Source: Desulfomonilaceae bacterium
Lineage (GTDB): Bacteria > Desulfobacterota > Desulfomonilia > Desulfomonilales > Desulfomonilaceae
Assembly: GCA_031082285.1 (NCBI GenBank)
Contig: JAVHLK010000002.1
Coordinates: forward strand, 1 to 64,000
Length of the DNA stretch: 64,000 nt
Reading direction: 5' to 3'
Of the stretch, positions 36,050-45,790 are shown in pieces (the first letter of the stretch is position 1; each line of letters opens with the position of its first letter). A program made the translations under genes and the position numbers. The notes beneath the pieces were generated by a model. The model saw only the letters and a list, made by a program, of their open reading frames with translations, made no database searches and was not told the origin of the DNA.

Positions 36050-37744
36050 TTATGCAGTCTCGATCTCCTCAAGACCGAGCTCCTTAACCATCCGGTCCCG
36101 CATGACGAACTTCTGCACTTTTCCCGATACCGTCATGGGGAATTCATCCACGAACTTGATGTACCGGGGGATCTTGTAGTGAGAGATTTGGCCTTTACAG
36201 AACTCCTTGATCTCTTGCGGATCGGCCGTTACGCCGTCCTTGAGTCGAATCCACGCGCACAGTTCCTCTCCGTACTTCGCGTCCGGTACGCCCACCACCT
36301 GGACCTCTTGAACCTTCGGGTGAAGGTACAGAAATTCCTCGATCTCACGAGGGTAGATGTTTTCTCCTCCGCGAATGACCATGTCCTTCAGGCGTCCGAC
36401 AATCTTGCAGTAACCCTCTTCGTCGATGACGGCCAGGTCGCCCGTGTGCATCCAACCGGCCTCATCGATGGCCTCGGCCGTTCGCTCCGGGTCGTCCCAA
36501 TAGCCCAGCATGACGCAGTAGCCTCTTGTGAGAAGCTCGCCGGCCTCCCCAACAGGAACGATTCGGCCCTGTGCGTCAACGACTTTCGCCTCAACGTGCG
36601 GATGTATCCGTCCGACTGAGGTCACTCGCCGCTCCACAGGATCGTCCCCGGAGCTTTGGAAGGTTATGGGGCTGTTCTCGGTCATTCCATAGGTGATCGT
36701 GACCTCATCCATGTGCATTTCGTTCACGACCCTGCGCATGACTTCTATCGGGCAGGGCGTTCCCCCCATGGCACCCGTACGAAGGGAACTCACGTCGTAT
36801 TTCTTAAAATCGGGATGATCGAGTTCCGCAATGAACATCGTCGGCACGCCGTGCAGCACGGTGCACTTTTCGGATTCCACTGTTTGAAGTACGGCCAGGG
36901 GATCGAATGCCTCACCGGGAAACACCATCGTGCCCCCGTGGGTGACCGTGGACAATACCCCGTGGCACATGCCGAAGCAGTGGTAGAGAGGAACGGGGAT
37001 GCAGGTCCGGTCCTGTTCGGTAAAACGCATGAATTCGCCGATGAAGAAACTGTTGTTCAAGAGGTTGTGATGGGTCAGGGTCGCGCCTTTCGGACGGCCC
37101 GTGGTCCCGCTCGTGAACTGCACATTGATGGGATCATCGAACTGAAGCTCACCCGCAAGGCTGACAAGCCGCTCTTGGTCTCCGTCGCTCGCCATTCCCG
37201 GAATATCCGCGAAACGATACATCCCCGGCGTCTCCTCGTCCCCGATCCGGATCACGGTGCGAAGTTCGGGAACTTTCGCGGCATGGAGCCTGCCGGGCTC
37301 GCAGGTGTCGAGTTCGGGTGCAAGCGTTCGAAGCATCTCGATGAAATTGCTGACCTTAAACCCCGATGCGGTGACAAGTGCCTTGCATCCGAGCTTGTTC
37401 AAGGAGTACTCCAACTCAACCAAACGGTATGCGGGATTGAAATTCACCAGGATTATGCCTGTCTTGGCCGCGGCGAACATGGTGACCACCCACTCGGCGT
37501 TATTGGGAGACCAAACGGCAAGCCTGTCCCTAGGTTTGAGGCCCAGCCCGAGCAGGCCCGCGGCAAATGCATCGACTTGTCGCTTGAGGTCCGCATAGGT
37601 CCATCGAATCCCCTGGTGAATCACCACCAGGGCTTCAGCATCGGCTCTGCGGGCCGCCACTTCATCGAATAATGCCCCAATGGTACTTCCAATGAGCGGT
37701 TGGGAGCTCGCACCGTGAACGTAGCTCTGGGTCGGCATGGACAT
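36050..37744 (-). CDS. AMP-forming acyl-CoA synthetase
   Basis: A 564-residue FadD-like ligase that activates a carboxylic acid with ATP and CoA. The P-loop-like motif [15 protein letters not shown] is near residue 210, the A5 motif TYGMTENSP near 343, the hinge aspartate in [29 protein letters not shown] follows, and the C-terminal catalytic Lys lies in [15 protein letters not shown] 5-6 bases before ATG 37744 decides the start. It is upstream of the aldehyde dehydrogenase. The chain length or aromatic nature of the substrate is not evident. Confidence 0.92.
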   Translation of the reverse strand: MSMPTQSYVHGASSQPLIGSTIGALFDEVAARRADAEALVVIHQGIRWTYADLKRQVDAFAAGLLGLGLKPRDRLAVWSPNNAEWVVTMFAAAKTGIILVNFNPAYRLVELEYSLNKLGCKALVTASGFKVSNFIEMLRTLAPELDTCEPGRLHAAKVPELRTVIRIGDEETPGMYRFADIPGMASDGDQERLVSLAGELQFDDPINVQFTSGTTGRPKGATLTHHNLLNNSFFIGEFMRFTEQDRTCIPVPLYHCFGMCHGVLSTVTHGGTMVFPGEAFDPLAVLQTVESEKCTVLHGVPTMFIAELDHPDFKKYDVSSLRTGAMGGTPCPIEVMRRVVNEMHMDEVTITYGMTENSPITFQSSGDDPVERRVTSVGRIHPHVEAKVVDAQGRIVPVGEAGELLTRGYCVMLGYWDDPERTAEAIDEAGWMHTGDLAVIDEEGYCKIVGRLKDMVIRGGENIYPREIEEFLYLHPKVQEVQVVGVPDAKYGEELCAWIRLKDGVTADPQEIKEFCKGQISHYKIPRYIKFVDEFPMTVSGKVQKFVMRDRMVKELGLEEIETA

Positions 37745-37938
37745 GGTTGCCTCCTTGAAATGTCGTCTGATGACGGAATCAGCGCGATCGCGAGTCTCAC
37801 CTCATTACCGGTGGAGCTGCACTCGAACAAAAACGATTCTTCCCGGCCGGCTTCCTGTCATATCCGAGTTGTTCGGCAACACCCTGACGTCTTGGATAAC
37901 AAGATTCCGCAAAAACCAGTACCGTCTCATGGAGACGC

Positions 37939-38844
37939 CTAATGGTGCGGGCCGTGCCGCACCATCTTTTCCCTCAGAATGCCTCTCAGGGCAGCCGCTA
38001 TGGTCTCGGCGAGAGTCTTTTCGTCCATCCCTGTCTCAAGTCCTTCTACAAGGACATCCAGGCTCGCCTTGACTTCGTCGTTGGGTCCGGGTAATGCCAC
38101 GATCAACGACCCGTTGTATCGTCCCACGGCAATTCGGATTCCGTCCTTCACATGTCTGCCCGTACCGATTTCGAAGTGGCAAATGTAGGGTGTGGCGGCA
38201 TCGGAATCCAATGCCCTGACGGACTCGACCGTGTGATCCTTGTCCTCGGCCCCCACGCCGCCGGTGGTGACGATCACGCCATATCCCTCCCGGTCCGCGG
38301 CTTCCCGTAATTTTGCCGAGATACACACTTCATCGTCCCGTAGAGTTCCGCCCGATGTCACCTTGTAACCTTTTTCGGCGAGGCATTCCATGATCGCCGG
38401 CGTGTTGGTGTCTTCGATTTGGCCGTCGGCCACCTCGCTCCCCGTGGAAAAGACGATCACTCTTTTCGAGATGTTGCGTAGTATTTCCGCGGCCATTTGC
38501 TCCGATTTGAACAAGGCCTCTCGGGCAGTCGGCTCGTCAATGGCAATCCATCCCAACATGCCGTCCGACTGTATGGAGGTTTCCTCGGACACGCGGACCC
38601 CGGGAAGATCGCCGAGACTGCCCAGCAACCGATCCTTCATTCCCAATACGTTGTGCGCATTCACGCACGTATTCAGAATGTCGAGCGTCATCGCTTCGTC
38701 CCGGTAGTCGACGACAAGCACTTCACTTCGCTGCAACCCGAGAACGTCCGCGACGCGAGCTGCAATGTCCGTCAGATTCGCCTTTTCTAAGACGATGTTC
38801 TCAATGCGCATTTCCGTCTTGCTCAACAAATCAAACGTCGGCAT
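37939..38844 (-). CDS. MoCF-fold (MoeA/CinA-like) protein
   Basis: A 301-residue protein. An N-terminal region (1-110) of unknown type starts MPTFDLLSKTEMRIENIVL. A molybdopterin-binding-fold (MoCF) domain follows with VIVFSTGSEVADG (near residue 130), GGTLRDDE and VTTGGVGAEDKDHT, the usual substrate-binding motifs. The ATG overlaps the end of the upstream gene by 14 bases in another frame, and GGAG lies six bases before it, so translation is coupled. The family makes or handles pterin cofactors. Here it serves a ferredoxin/BFD and LarA-like neighbourhood rather than a recognisable molybdenum operon. Confidence 0.78.
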   Translation of the reverse strand: MPTFDLLSKTEMRIENIVLEKANLTDIAARVADVLGLQRSEVLVVDYRDEAMTLDILNTCVNAHNVLGMKDRLLGSLGDLPGVRVSEETSIQSDGMLGWIAIDEPTAREALFKSEQMAAEILRNISKRVIVFSTGSEVADGQIEDTNTPAIMECLAEKGYKVTSGGTLRDDEVCISAKLREAADREGYGVIVTTGGVGAEDKDHTVESVRALDSDAATPYICHFEIGTGRHVKDGIRIAVGRYNGSLIVALPGPNDEVKASLDVLVEGLETGMDEKTLAETIAAALRGILREKMVRHGPHH

Positions 38845-40246
38845 CGTAGACTCCAAGGTCGATGCCCCTCTGCTTGAGCCACATGGGCAACAATTCCTCA
38901 TCTACTTGCCGACCCACCTCCGGGGCCTTCTTCACCAGGAGATCGGCCATCGCGCTACTGCAATTGATGCAACCAAAACTGCCGTCGAAGACGATCACTT
39001 TGTCGGTCGGATAGATGTCACGGGCCATATCCATGGCCCTGTTCAGATCGGGCGCGGTGCGGGCGGTTTCGGAAATGTACGGGTTGCAATGATCCGCCTT
39101 CCACAGAGCGGCATGGTCTTCGCCCGCAATGATAATGGGCGTCTCGTCCAGACCCAAGTAGTTGATGCCCGGCCAGGCTTGGTTCATGACGATGACCTTG
39201 CAGGCGGGATTTATGAGCATGGGAACGATTTCTCCCTTTTCGTTCTTCTTGAACCCCCCCAATACCTTCGCGTTCGTCAGGTCGAAGAGATCGTCGTGTG
39301 CGTGCATGAAAACCCCGAAGATGGTTCCGCCGGCGTGAAGGTAGAAACCCCATCTCCCTCCGTCGAGCACGGCAATACACTCATCCACCGCATGAAAGAG
39401 CCGCATCATCTTGCCGTATTTTTTCAGGTGGCTGACGGTGATTCTCTTGTCCAGGGCGGAAAGATCCTTGTCCGCGTCCACGGTCAATATGCCTGCCGGA
39501 GAATGCCTCAAGACGCACGAAAAAGCATAGCGTTCCTGGATGAACGGTGAATTGAAAACCGCGATGGGCAGGAAATTGCACGATCGATTCGCAAAGTTCA
39601 TATGGTAGATGGATCGCGTTTCAAAACGTACATAGGACATTCCAAACGGCTTGAAAGCCCTCTGGATCTGCCGGTGATAGTATATCTCTCGGGGATCGTC
39701 GTAATAGCAGTGTACAAACCAATTGCCGTCAAATGCTTTCCTGATTCCATATACGGTACCGATCTGCGTCTCAATGGGAACGTCCTTGTCCCAGGGACCG
39801 TACCCATATACCTTGCCTTCAAATCGTCGTTTCAAATCGTACTGCGCGATGAACTCATCCGATTCCCGGAACCCCTTGTACGCTCCGACCATCAAGCGAA
39901 TGTCCTTACAACCCGTCTTTGCCCGGATGCCGTCTCTTACGGCTTCGAGCATAACAACGTACGGTTCGCCGCCCATGATGCTGAAGCCGTGCTCGGAACT
40001 CAGCACCTTCACCGTGTCTCCCGGCTTAACGAACGTCATGTCGATCGGCGCCAACGCCTTATCGGCAGCCTTTCTGACGGCGGAAAGGTCATCGCCGTCT
40101 CTGTATATTCGCTCGTTCACATCGGGGAAGAGTTCCTCGACTTCCACGGAAACCATGTCCTCCAACAGGTTCACCGCTCTCTCTTTGGGTTTGGGTCCGT
40201 AGAAGGTTTCCATGATCCGCGGCGGAGCGACGGCAGGTCTATACAT
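38831..40246 (-). CDS. large protein of unknown function, LarA/DUF2088-like in part
   Basis: A 471-residue soluble protein. The stretch PGDTVKVLSSEHGF...KDIRLMVGAYKGF (about 76-128) resembles the layout of the DUF2088/LarA N-terminal domain, and later segments include KVYGYGPWDKDVPIE and FETRSIYHMNFANRSCNF. HAHDDLFDL and GSFGCINCSSAMADL near the end carry His, Asp and two Cys that may bind a metal. I cannot identify the catalytic residues of nickel-pincer lactate racemase, so homology is weak and the function unknown. AGGAGGGC precedes ATG 40246, and the gene overlaps both neighbours. Confidence 0.7.
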   Translation of the reverse strand: MYRPAVAPPRIMETFYGPKPKERAVNLLEDMVSVEVEELFPDVNERIYRDGDDLSAVRKAADKALAPIDMTFVKPGDTVKVLSSEHGFSIMGGEPYVVMLEAVRDGIRAKTGCKDIRLMVGAYKGFRESDEFIAQYDLKRRFEGKVYGYGPWDKDVPIETQIGTVYGIRKAFDGNWFVHCYYDDPREIYYHRQIQRAFKPFGMSYVRFETRSIYHMNFANRSCNFLPIAVFNSPFIQERYAFSCVLRHSPAGILTVDADKDLSALDKRITVSHLKKYGKMMRLFHAVDECIAVLDGGRWGFYLHAGGTIFGVFMHAHDDLFDLTNAKVLGGFKKNEKGEIVPMLINPACKVIVMNQAWPGINYLGLDETPIIIAGEDHAALWKADHCNPYISETARTAPDLNRAMDMARDIYPTDKVIVFDGSFGCINCSSAMADLLVKKAPEVGRQVDEELLPMWLKQRGIDLGVYDADV

Positions 40247-40871
40247 GAGAGCCCTCCTTTTTGTCGGACGTAGAACGTCGTTTGGTCAACCTCTTCCAGT
40301 CCTCTCCCACACAACAAGACGGATAGGCTTGATCGATCCGTTCGACAACTTCTTCGGGAACATCAGCCAGGCCCAACGTCAGTTTGATCCACCGCCGATC
40401 GGGGGGATTCTCCACTTCGATTCCACATGCCTCCAAGGCCTGGAATATCCGCGTGGCACAGTAGATGCCGCAGCCGGATCGCAAGCCCGTCCTCGCGCAC
40501 ACGTCTTCAGGAGTTTCGGCTCCCTTGAGAATTGCTGCAATCGTCTCCTGCCCGGTTGTGCGGCTGCATCCGCAGACCGGCATGTGCGGAAGGATGCCGG
40601 CCTTCGCGCAAAGCGTCTTAATCTGCGACTGATCGAGATCCGTATGGTCCACGAATCTCAACACTTCCGACGGCCTGGTGACACGGCTGATCGCGTTTTC
40701 TTTCTTGCATCGGTCGATGCAGCTCTGACAATCGATGCACCGATCTTCGTCCACAACCGCGGACGTCTCTTCGACCATCCGTATTGCGCCGGCAGGACAG
40801 ATCGGCACACATTGGCCGCATCCGCTGCATGCTTCTTGGTCAACTTCGGCCACGAAGCCTAATCGAATCAT
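40239..40871 (-). CDS. ferredoxin with C-terminal BFD-like [2Fe-2S] domain
   Basis: A 210-residue iron-sulfur protein. Two [4Fe-4S] motifs are C15-x2-C18-x2-C21-x3-C25 and C45-x2-C48-x2-C51-x3-C55. The second half is BFD-like with C100-x-C102 and C134-x3-C138 (SGCGIYC). It looks like an electron carrier or assembly scaffold with three cluster sites. GGAGG seven bases upstream fixes the start at 40871. Its stop overlaps the start of the next gene by 8 bases. It is first in a three-gene coupled operon, so it probably supplies electrons or clusters to the LarA-like and MoCF products. Confidence 0.85.
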   Translation of the reverse strand: MIRLGFVAEVDQEACSGCGQCVPICPAGAIRMVEETSAVVDEDRCIDCQSCIDRCKKENAISRVTRPSEVLRFVDHTDLDQSQIKTLCAKAGILPHMPVCGCSRTTGQETIAAILKGAETPEDVCARTGLRSGCGIYCATRIFQALEACGIEVENPPDRRWIKLTLGLADVPEEVVERIDQAYPSCCVGEDWKRLTKRRSTSDKKEGSHV

Positions 40872-41384
40872 GACTATACCTCCGCGGAAACTGAGAGATT
40901 CCGGAACCGGGAATGCCGCCCGGCGGTTTGGTCGACGCTCAGAAGGGTATCCCGACTCCTGCCGAGAAGGTTTCACGGCTCTCAATGCAACGCTCGGCAA
41001 ACAAAAGAATGCCTCAGGTCACACAGGAGTGTCTTCTAAAGGGTCGCCGGCCCAAAATTCTTCAATGGAAAGGTTTCAAGGCCCTGCGGCCTTCAGTCAG
41101 TCTTACTGATTTCAAGACCGAGTCTGCGGCAGTTTCGTGGGTTCAGGCCTCTTGAGCGAGCACGGCACGTCTCTTGAGGCATCTGCGCTGATATCCTTGA
41201 TGACCATTGTAGCTACACAGACAATGTTGTCAACGGTTTTTCCGCTCCGTGTAAGCCTTCGCCTCCATGCGCTCCCGGCTCTGCCGAATCGGCGGGAGCA
41301 TATCTCAACCAATCACTAAACAAGTCCGGCCCCGCTCATCGGACTACCGGCGTGCACGGCGTGAGCGAATAGTTACGGAGATTT
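40872..41384. other. spacer without a supported gene
   Basis: The spacer should hold the promoter of the ferredoxin operon at its left end. Several short frames exist (for example a minus-strand one ending near 41112), but none has both a ribosome site and protein-like composition. No repeat of the window's families was seen. Confidence 0.35.
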
Positions 41385-41837
41385 TCACTTGCTACTTGCC
41401 TCCGGCTCTTTTCGCGATCCTTGTATGACAATCTCGTTTCTCACCCACACAGCTTCATGATATTTCTTATGCTTTTCCTTGATCTCGTTCGCAACGCGTT
41501 CCTGAGTGAGAAGGAGTTCGTCGGGATGCCGCCCCGCCCAGTTGCGACTCTTCTCTTTGATCTCTTGCTCGACTTTTTCAGAGAAGTCCTTCATCGGACG
41601 AATCTCGAGATGATAGATCACGTATCCGGTTTTTTCACGACAGATGTAATAGATAGTCCCGTTGTCCGCGATTCGAATGGAAATGAGCTTACCGGAGGTC
41701 GGAACTTTGGTGTAGGTATTCTCATAGCGGATTGCTCCGTACTCGCCCAATACGCTCTCCGCCAAACCGAAGTCACTCGCATGGGTCGTAACGGACGTCA
41801 AAAGCACCCAGCTGATGACAAGTACTCCTAATTTCAT
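41385..41837 (-). CDS. secreted hypothetical protein
   Basis: A 150-residue protein with a signal peptide (MKLGVLVISWVLLTSVTTHAS, cleavage probably after residue 20). The mature part has beta-like segments (ISIRIADNGTIYYICREKTGYVIYHLEI), then a lysine/glutamate-rich helix (EKVEQEIKEKSRNW, EIKEKHKKYHEAVW). No family is recognised. GGAAGG eight bases before ATG 41837 favours it over the upstream ATG. It lies 66 bases behind the HAD gene on the same strand. Confidence 0.65.
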   Translation of the reverse strand: MKLGVLVISWVLLTSVTTHASDFGLAESVLGEYGAIRYENTYTKVPTSGKLISIRIADNGTIYYICREKTGYVIYHLEIRPMKDFSEKVEQEIKEKSRNWAGRHPDELLLTQERVANEIKEKHKKYHEAVWVRNEIVIQGSRKEPEASSK

Positions 41838-41903
41838 CCTTACCGGCCTTCCCATACCGCCCGTCATGCATGTAAAGTGAAACCGGGCGGCATACGGCGA
41901 AGA

Positions 41904-42749
41904 TCACTCCATGCCCAGGATACCCTCGAGCACGGACGTCAACTGCATGAAGTCCACCTTCATCTCTTCCACGATATTCCTCGGCACGCCTTCATCGTAT
42001 TTCAGGCCGAAGAACGTGCCGATTTCCACCCCGTTGGCAAGGCAGTACCTTGTCAGCGACGCCTTGGCCATGCTCGCGATGAGGTGTCCGCCGGTCCGGG
42101 CCGCCCACCGGAAGTGCGGACCGTCTCCGCCGCTGTCTCCCATAACTACGAGTTTTTCGGGTGGAATGTCCATCGATCGGAGTACCGTTTCCGTGTTGGT
42201 AGGTTTGTCTTCTATTTCGCGTATCTCGCACGTCACATAGGTGGAATCGGCATCATCGAACCGTAGCATCGGGTTCGCCGACACGACCGGCACGCGCGGG
42301 ATGAGACCCTTCGCGGACGCTCGCTGAAAATACGCGAAGGTGCCCGTAGTGTTGATCATGAATAGAATGTCATTGTCCAGACACCACCGGATAAGCTGGG
42401 GCACCCCGGTATAGGTACGGAAAGAGGCATCCAAGTATTCGTCCATCTGTTTTACGGTCAAAGGGGCCGGCACCAGCCCCTCGATTCTTCGCACCGCGTC
42501 GGTGAGCGATATGTCGTTCCCCGTGTAGTGCTGAAAGATCGACAAGAGGTCCGGTTTCAATTCCGGATAGCTGAACCACAACGGATCGAAGGGACCGTTG
42601 GGCGACAGACATTCACTCCAGTCGGAAGAGACCATGGCACGATACTTTCGACCTGACACGTCAAACTCCTTGCGGAAATCAATTTCCCGAGGCCTTTTTT
42701 TTCGGACGAGCTTCGCGGATGTTTCGGGCCGAAACGGACCGCATCGCAT
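41904..42749 (-). CDS. HAD-superfamily hydrolase-like protein
   Basis: A 281-residue protein with a HAD-like arrangement. D43 in SSDWSECL is the putative nucleophile, NTTGT (133-137) is motif II, K182 is a motif III candidate and GDSGGD (204-209) is motif IV. The residue two after the nucleophile is Ser (S45) rather than the usual Asp, so ordinary phosphatase chemistry is not assured. A helical cap region lies between residues 55 and 125. The start is uncertain because no strong ribosome site precedes ATG 42749. Confidence 0.65.
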   Translation of the reverse strand: MRCGPFRPETSAKLVRKKRPREIDFRKEFDVSGRKYRAMVSSDWSECLSPNGPFDPLWFSYPELKPDLLSIFQHYTGNDISLTDAVRRIEGLVPAPLTVKQMDEYLDASFRTYTGVPQLIRWCLDNDILFMINTTGTFAYFQRASAKGLIPRVPVVSANPMLRFDDADSTYVTCEIREIEDKPTNTETVLRSMDIPPEKLVVMGDSGGDGPHFRWAARTGGHLIASMAKASLTRYCLANGVEIGTFFGLKYDEGVPRNIVEEMKVDFMQLTSVLEGILGME

Positions 42750-42855
42750 CGTTCGGTTGAAACCCTTTATCGTGATTACCTGGTTTTTGCTTGATGTTCA
42801 ACGACATAATCATTATAATTTCGATCCTACTAATCCTGCCGCTGGAGGCGCCGCC

Positions 42856-43503
42856 ATGGCCAAACTTAAAGACCTGGTATCTCCCGAAGAGGTGTTGGAG
42901 GCCATCCGAGGTGGAGCGTTAAAGCACGAGGTCATCAAGAAGTACAAGACATCCGAACAGGAATTGGCTCGGCTCCTTCTTCCGTTGTACAGGGCCGGTG
43001 ATCTCAGCAAGGAAGAATTTAACGATTTCTTTAAGGGTGTCCCCCTTCGACCGCAAAATGCTCCATCGGAGCCCGAAACGCAAGAGGTCGCCACTTTGGC
43101 CGCTGAGGACGAACCGCCGTCGGCAATTGTGAGATCGCTGTCTGCGGAACCCCAGGCGGAACCTCCGGTCGACCATCCGCCCGAGCCCAAAGAGGCGGTG
43201 GAAGAGCACGACATCGTCGAAGAACATGTCGCGGCCGACGAACACAAGCACGAGGTATCGGAACCCGTACTCGAGGACGAGTTCCTGCCTGATCTCCCCT
43301 CATTAGAAGAGCTTCCGGTCGCCGAGACGAAGGACATGGAACCGTTCGCGGAACCGCTTGCTGCAGCCGTCGCGGGCGGGTCCGGAGTTCCCCTGGATTC
43401 CGCGGGAATGTCCTCGGTTCTCGAGGCGATGTTTGCGAAGCTCAGTTCCATCGACAACCGTCTTGCCGCGATCGAGAAGAAGCTCGACGGCACCGGACGG
43501 TAA
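42856..43503 (+). CDS. hypothetical protein with helical N-domain and coiled-coil tail
   Basis: A 215-residue protein. Residues 1-60 form a helical domain (SPEEVLEAIRGGALKHEVIKKY, then SEQELARLLLPLYRAGDLSKEE) that resembles the N-terminal domain of the AIM24 protein at 29462. Residues 65-160 are acidic, proline-rich and probably disordered. The C terminus (SSVLEAMFAKLSSIDNRLA, then AIEKKLDG) is a short coiled coil. GGAGGCG precedes ATG 42856. The layout suggests an adaptor or oligomeric scaffold, function unknown. It diverges from the HAD gene. Confidence 0.65.
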   Translation: MAKLKDLVSPEEVLEAIRGGALKHEVIKKYKTSEQELARLLLPLYRAGDLSKEEFNDFFKGVPLRPQNAPSEPETQEVATLAAEDEPPSAIVRSLSAEPQAEPPVDHPPEPKEAVEEHDIVEEHVAADEHKHEVSEPVLEDEFLPDLPSLEELPVAETKDMEPFAEPLAAAVAGGSGVPLDSAGMSSVLEAMFAKLSSIDNRLAAIEKKLDGTGR

Positions 43504-43885
43504 GTAGGCTAAGTGCTCTGATTCTGAAATACGGTGACACATTCTACAGCCGTTTCCGAGTCTGAGCAACGGAACCAGAGCATTCCGGGCACGGAGGCCC
43601 GGGCTACGAAAAAAGTAGGGAGCCTCAAACCACTCTTGTGGGACTCCCGCGTTCCGCGGGATGCCCGCCGTCCCCCCTGCGAATAATGTCAAGACCGGGC
43701 AGGGCCTAGGAACGAGGAACGGAGTGCGGTAGCGCCGGCACGAACGCAGATCCGTCTTCCCGGCGGAGGCCGGGATCCATGCCGAGATTGGGCCCCGGCC
43801 TCCGCCGGGGAGACGGTGCGCGGCTCCGCCCGTCATTGTCGTGGGACGGGCCTCCGTGCCCGTCGTCTTCCGGAGGGCACATCCT
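43504..43885. repeat. spacer composed largely of dispersed palindromic repeats
   Basis: The convergent spacer after parE contains several elements. CCGGGC-ACGGAG-GCCCGG lies at 43585-43602. A block at 43581-43672 recurs in reverse orientation at 57347-57430. CCCCGGC-CTCC-GCCGGGG lies at 43793-43810 and GACGGGC-CTCCGT-GCCCGTC at 43845-43864. No gene is seen. The last hairpin sits just beyond the parE stop and could also end its transcript. Confidence 0.65.
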
Positions 43886-45790
43886 TCAAATATCCAAATC
43901 GCGGATCTCCCTCGCGTGTTCCTTGATGAACATGAACCTTTTTCTTACGTCTCTTCCCATGAGCGTGTCGAACACCTCGTCGGTCCTGGCCGCGTCCTTC
44001 ACACTCACCCTGAGTATGGTTCTCGAAGCGGGATCCATGGTAGTACTCTTCAGCGTCTTGGCGTCCATCTCGCCGAGACCCTTGAACCGCTGAATTTCAA
44101 CTTCCTTGCCGTTGCGTTGCTTCAATAGCTTGTCCTTCTCGCGATCCGAAAAGACGTACCGTATGTCGGTCTTCTTTCCCGAACCGATTCGTATGCGATA
44201 CAGGGGCGGCATGGCCAAGTACACGTGGCCCTTTTCCACGAGCGGTTCGAGATATCGGTAGAAGAACGTGAGCAGCAATGTTGCGATATGGTGACCGTCA
44301 ACGTCCGCGTCGCAGTTGATGATGATCTTCCCGTAGCGCAGGCGAGAGTAGTCGAATGCCTTGCCGATGCCCGTCCCAATGCTCTGAATCAGGCTCTGGA
44401 TCTCTTTGTTGGCCTTGAGTTTGTCCAGGGATGCCTGTTCGACGTTCAGAATCTTCCCTCTAATCGGCAGAATTGCCTGAAACTTCCTGTCCCTGGCCTG
44501 TTTGGACGACCCGCCGGCGCTGTCTCCCTCAACGATGAAGAGTTCGGTGTTGTCCCGAGAGGTCGACGAACAGTCCGCCAGTTTTCCTGGAAGCATGAGG
44601 CGGCGCGTGGCCGCTTTGCGGCTCACTTCGTCCCGTGCCGCGCGGGACGCGGTTCGGGCCTGCGCGGCCAGTGCGATCCTGTTGGTCACGGCCGCGGCCT
44701 GACTTGGGTTCTGATGCAACCATGTTTCAAACGCGGTTCTGATCAACGGGTCGATCTGTTGGGCCTCGCTGCTGTTCAGTCGCTCCTTGGTCTGGCCCTG
44801 AAACTCCAGATTCCCCGTCAGATACACCGATACGACCGCGGTCAGCCCCTCGCGCACATCCTCGGCCGTAATCCCCTTTACGCCCTTGGGCAATCCGTTG
44901 CGTTTCTCCATGTACGTGCGCACCGCGCGAGTAATGCCGTTACGGAATGCCGTCTCGTGCGTTCCCCCGTTGGGAGTGGGAATGGAGTTGACGAACGAAA
45001 GTATCCGGGATGTGGTGTCCACGGTCCAAGCCATGCAGATTTCCAGGCGTAAGCCGTTGTCGAATTGATAGTGGAACGGGTGAGCATCTATCTTAGGGCG
45101 CTCCTCAACCAGGTGGCGGAGGAAGTCCCTGATCCCTTCCGAATACACAAACTGCTCTCCCACACCCGCGGATTCATCGGTAAGCCGAACCTTCAGGCCG
45201 GCAATGAGAAATGCCTTGATCTGCAGCCTTTCTCTTATCAATTCCTTGGAAAACGCGGTGTCCGGGAATATCTCTGGATCGGGTTTGAATGTGACCTTTG
45301 TGCCGCCCCCTCGTGCCGGATTGAGTTTGCGAAGCTTGGATACGGCCGTCCCACGCTCAAACTCCTGACGGTAAACGAATCCGTTTCGCTTCACCTCAAC
45401 GACCATCCATTCGCTCAGCGCATTGACGACCGAAGCTCCCACGCCGTGAAGACCGCCGGCAACCTTGTACGTGTCGTCATCGAATTTCCCGCCCGCGTGA
45501 AGGTTACAGAAAATGGTCTCGACGGTATTCTTCCCTGTTTCGGGGTGTCTTTCGACGGGAATTCCTCTCCCATTGTCCGACACGGTGATGCTGCCGTCGG
45601 AATTGAGTACTACGTCAATATGCTTACAGTGGCCGTTGAGAGCTTCGTCAACACTGTTGTCAACGACTTCCCATACCAGTTGGTGCAGTCCCGGAGCCCC
45701 GGTCCCTCCGATGTACATGCCCGGCCGCTTGCGGACCGCCTCAAGACCCTTGAGAACCTGGATGTCATCGACTGTATAAAGATCACCCAT
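43886..45790 (-). CDS. parE: DNA topoisomerase IV subunit B
   Basis: A 634-residue type IIA topoisomerase ATPase subunit. GHKL ATP-binding motifs are VDNSVDEALNG (about 43-53), DNGRGIP (73-79) and GGLHGVGASVVNALS (about 112-126). The TOPRIM metal motif is EGDSAGG (about residue 421) with DADVDGHH. The C terminus has RFKGLGEM. It pairs with parC, and start and stop overlap by one base (TAATG), giving translational coupling. The partner lacks a recognisable GyrA box, so I call the pair topoisomerase IV rather than gyrase; the distinction is not certain from one subunit. Confidence 0.9.
   Translation of the reverse strand: MGDLYTVDDIQVLKGLEAVRKRPGMYIGGTGAPGLHQLVWEVVDNSVDEALNGHCKHIDVVLNSDGSITVSDNGRGIPVERHPETGKNTVETIFCNLHAGGKFDDDTYKVAGGLHGVGASVVNALSEWMVVEVKRNGFVYRQEFERGTAVSKLRKLNPARGGGTKVTFKPDPEIFPDTAFSKELIRERLQIKAFLIAGLKVRLTDESAGVGEQFVYSEGIRDFLRHLVEERPKIDAHPFHYQFDNGLRLEICMAWTVDTTSRILSFVNSIPTPNGGTHETAFRNGITRAVRTYMEKRNGLPKGVKGITAEDVREGLTAVVSVYLTGNLEFQGQTKERLNSSEAQQIDPLIRTAFETWLHQNPSQAAAVTNRIALAAQARTASRAARDEVSRKAATRRLMLPGKLADCSSTSRDNTELFIVEGDSAGGSSKQARDRKFQAILPIRGKILNVEQASLDKLKANKEIQSLIQSIGTGIGKAFDYSRLRYGKIIINCDADVDGHHIATLLLTFFYRYLEPLVEKGHVYLAMPPLYRIRIGSGKKTDIRYVFSDREKDKLLKQRNGKEVEIQRFKGLGEMDAKTLKSTTMDPASRTILRVSVKDAARTDEVFDTLMGRDVRKRFMFIKEHAREIRDLDI

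Noticed and set aside
44225-45052. Long open frame on the plus strand opposite parE
   Set aside because: It lies entirely antisense to the conserved parE gene, has no ribosome site and its composition is that of an antisense shadow.
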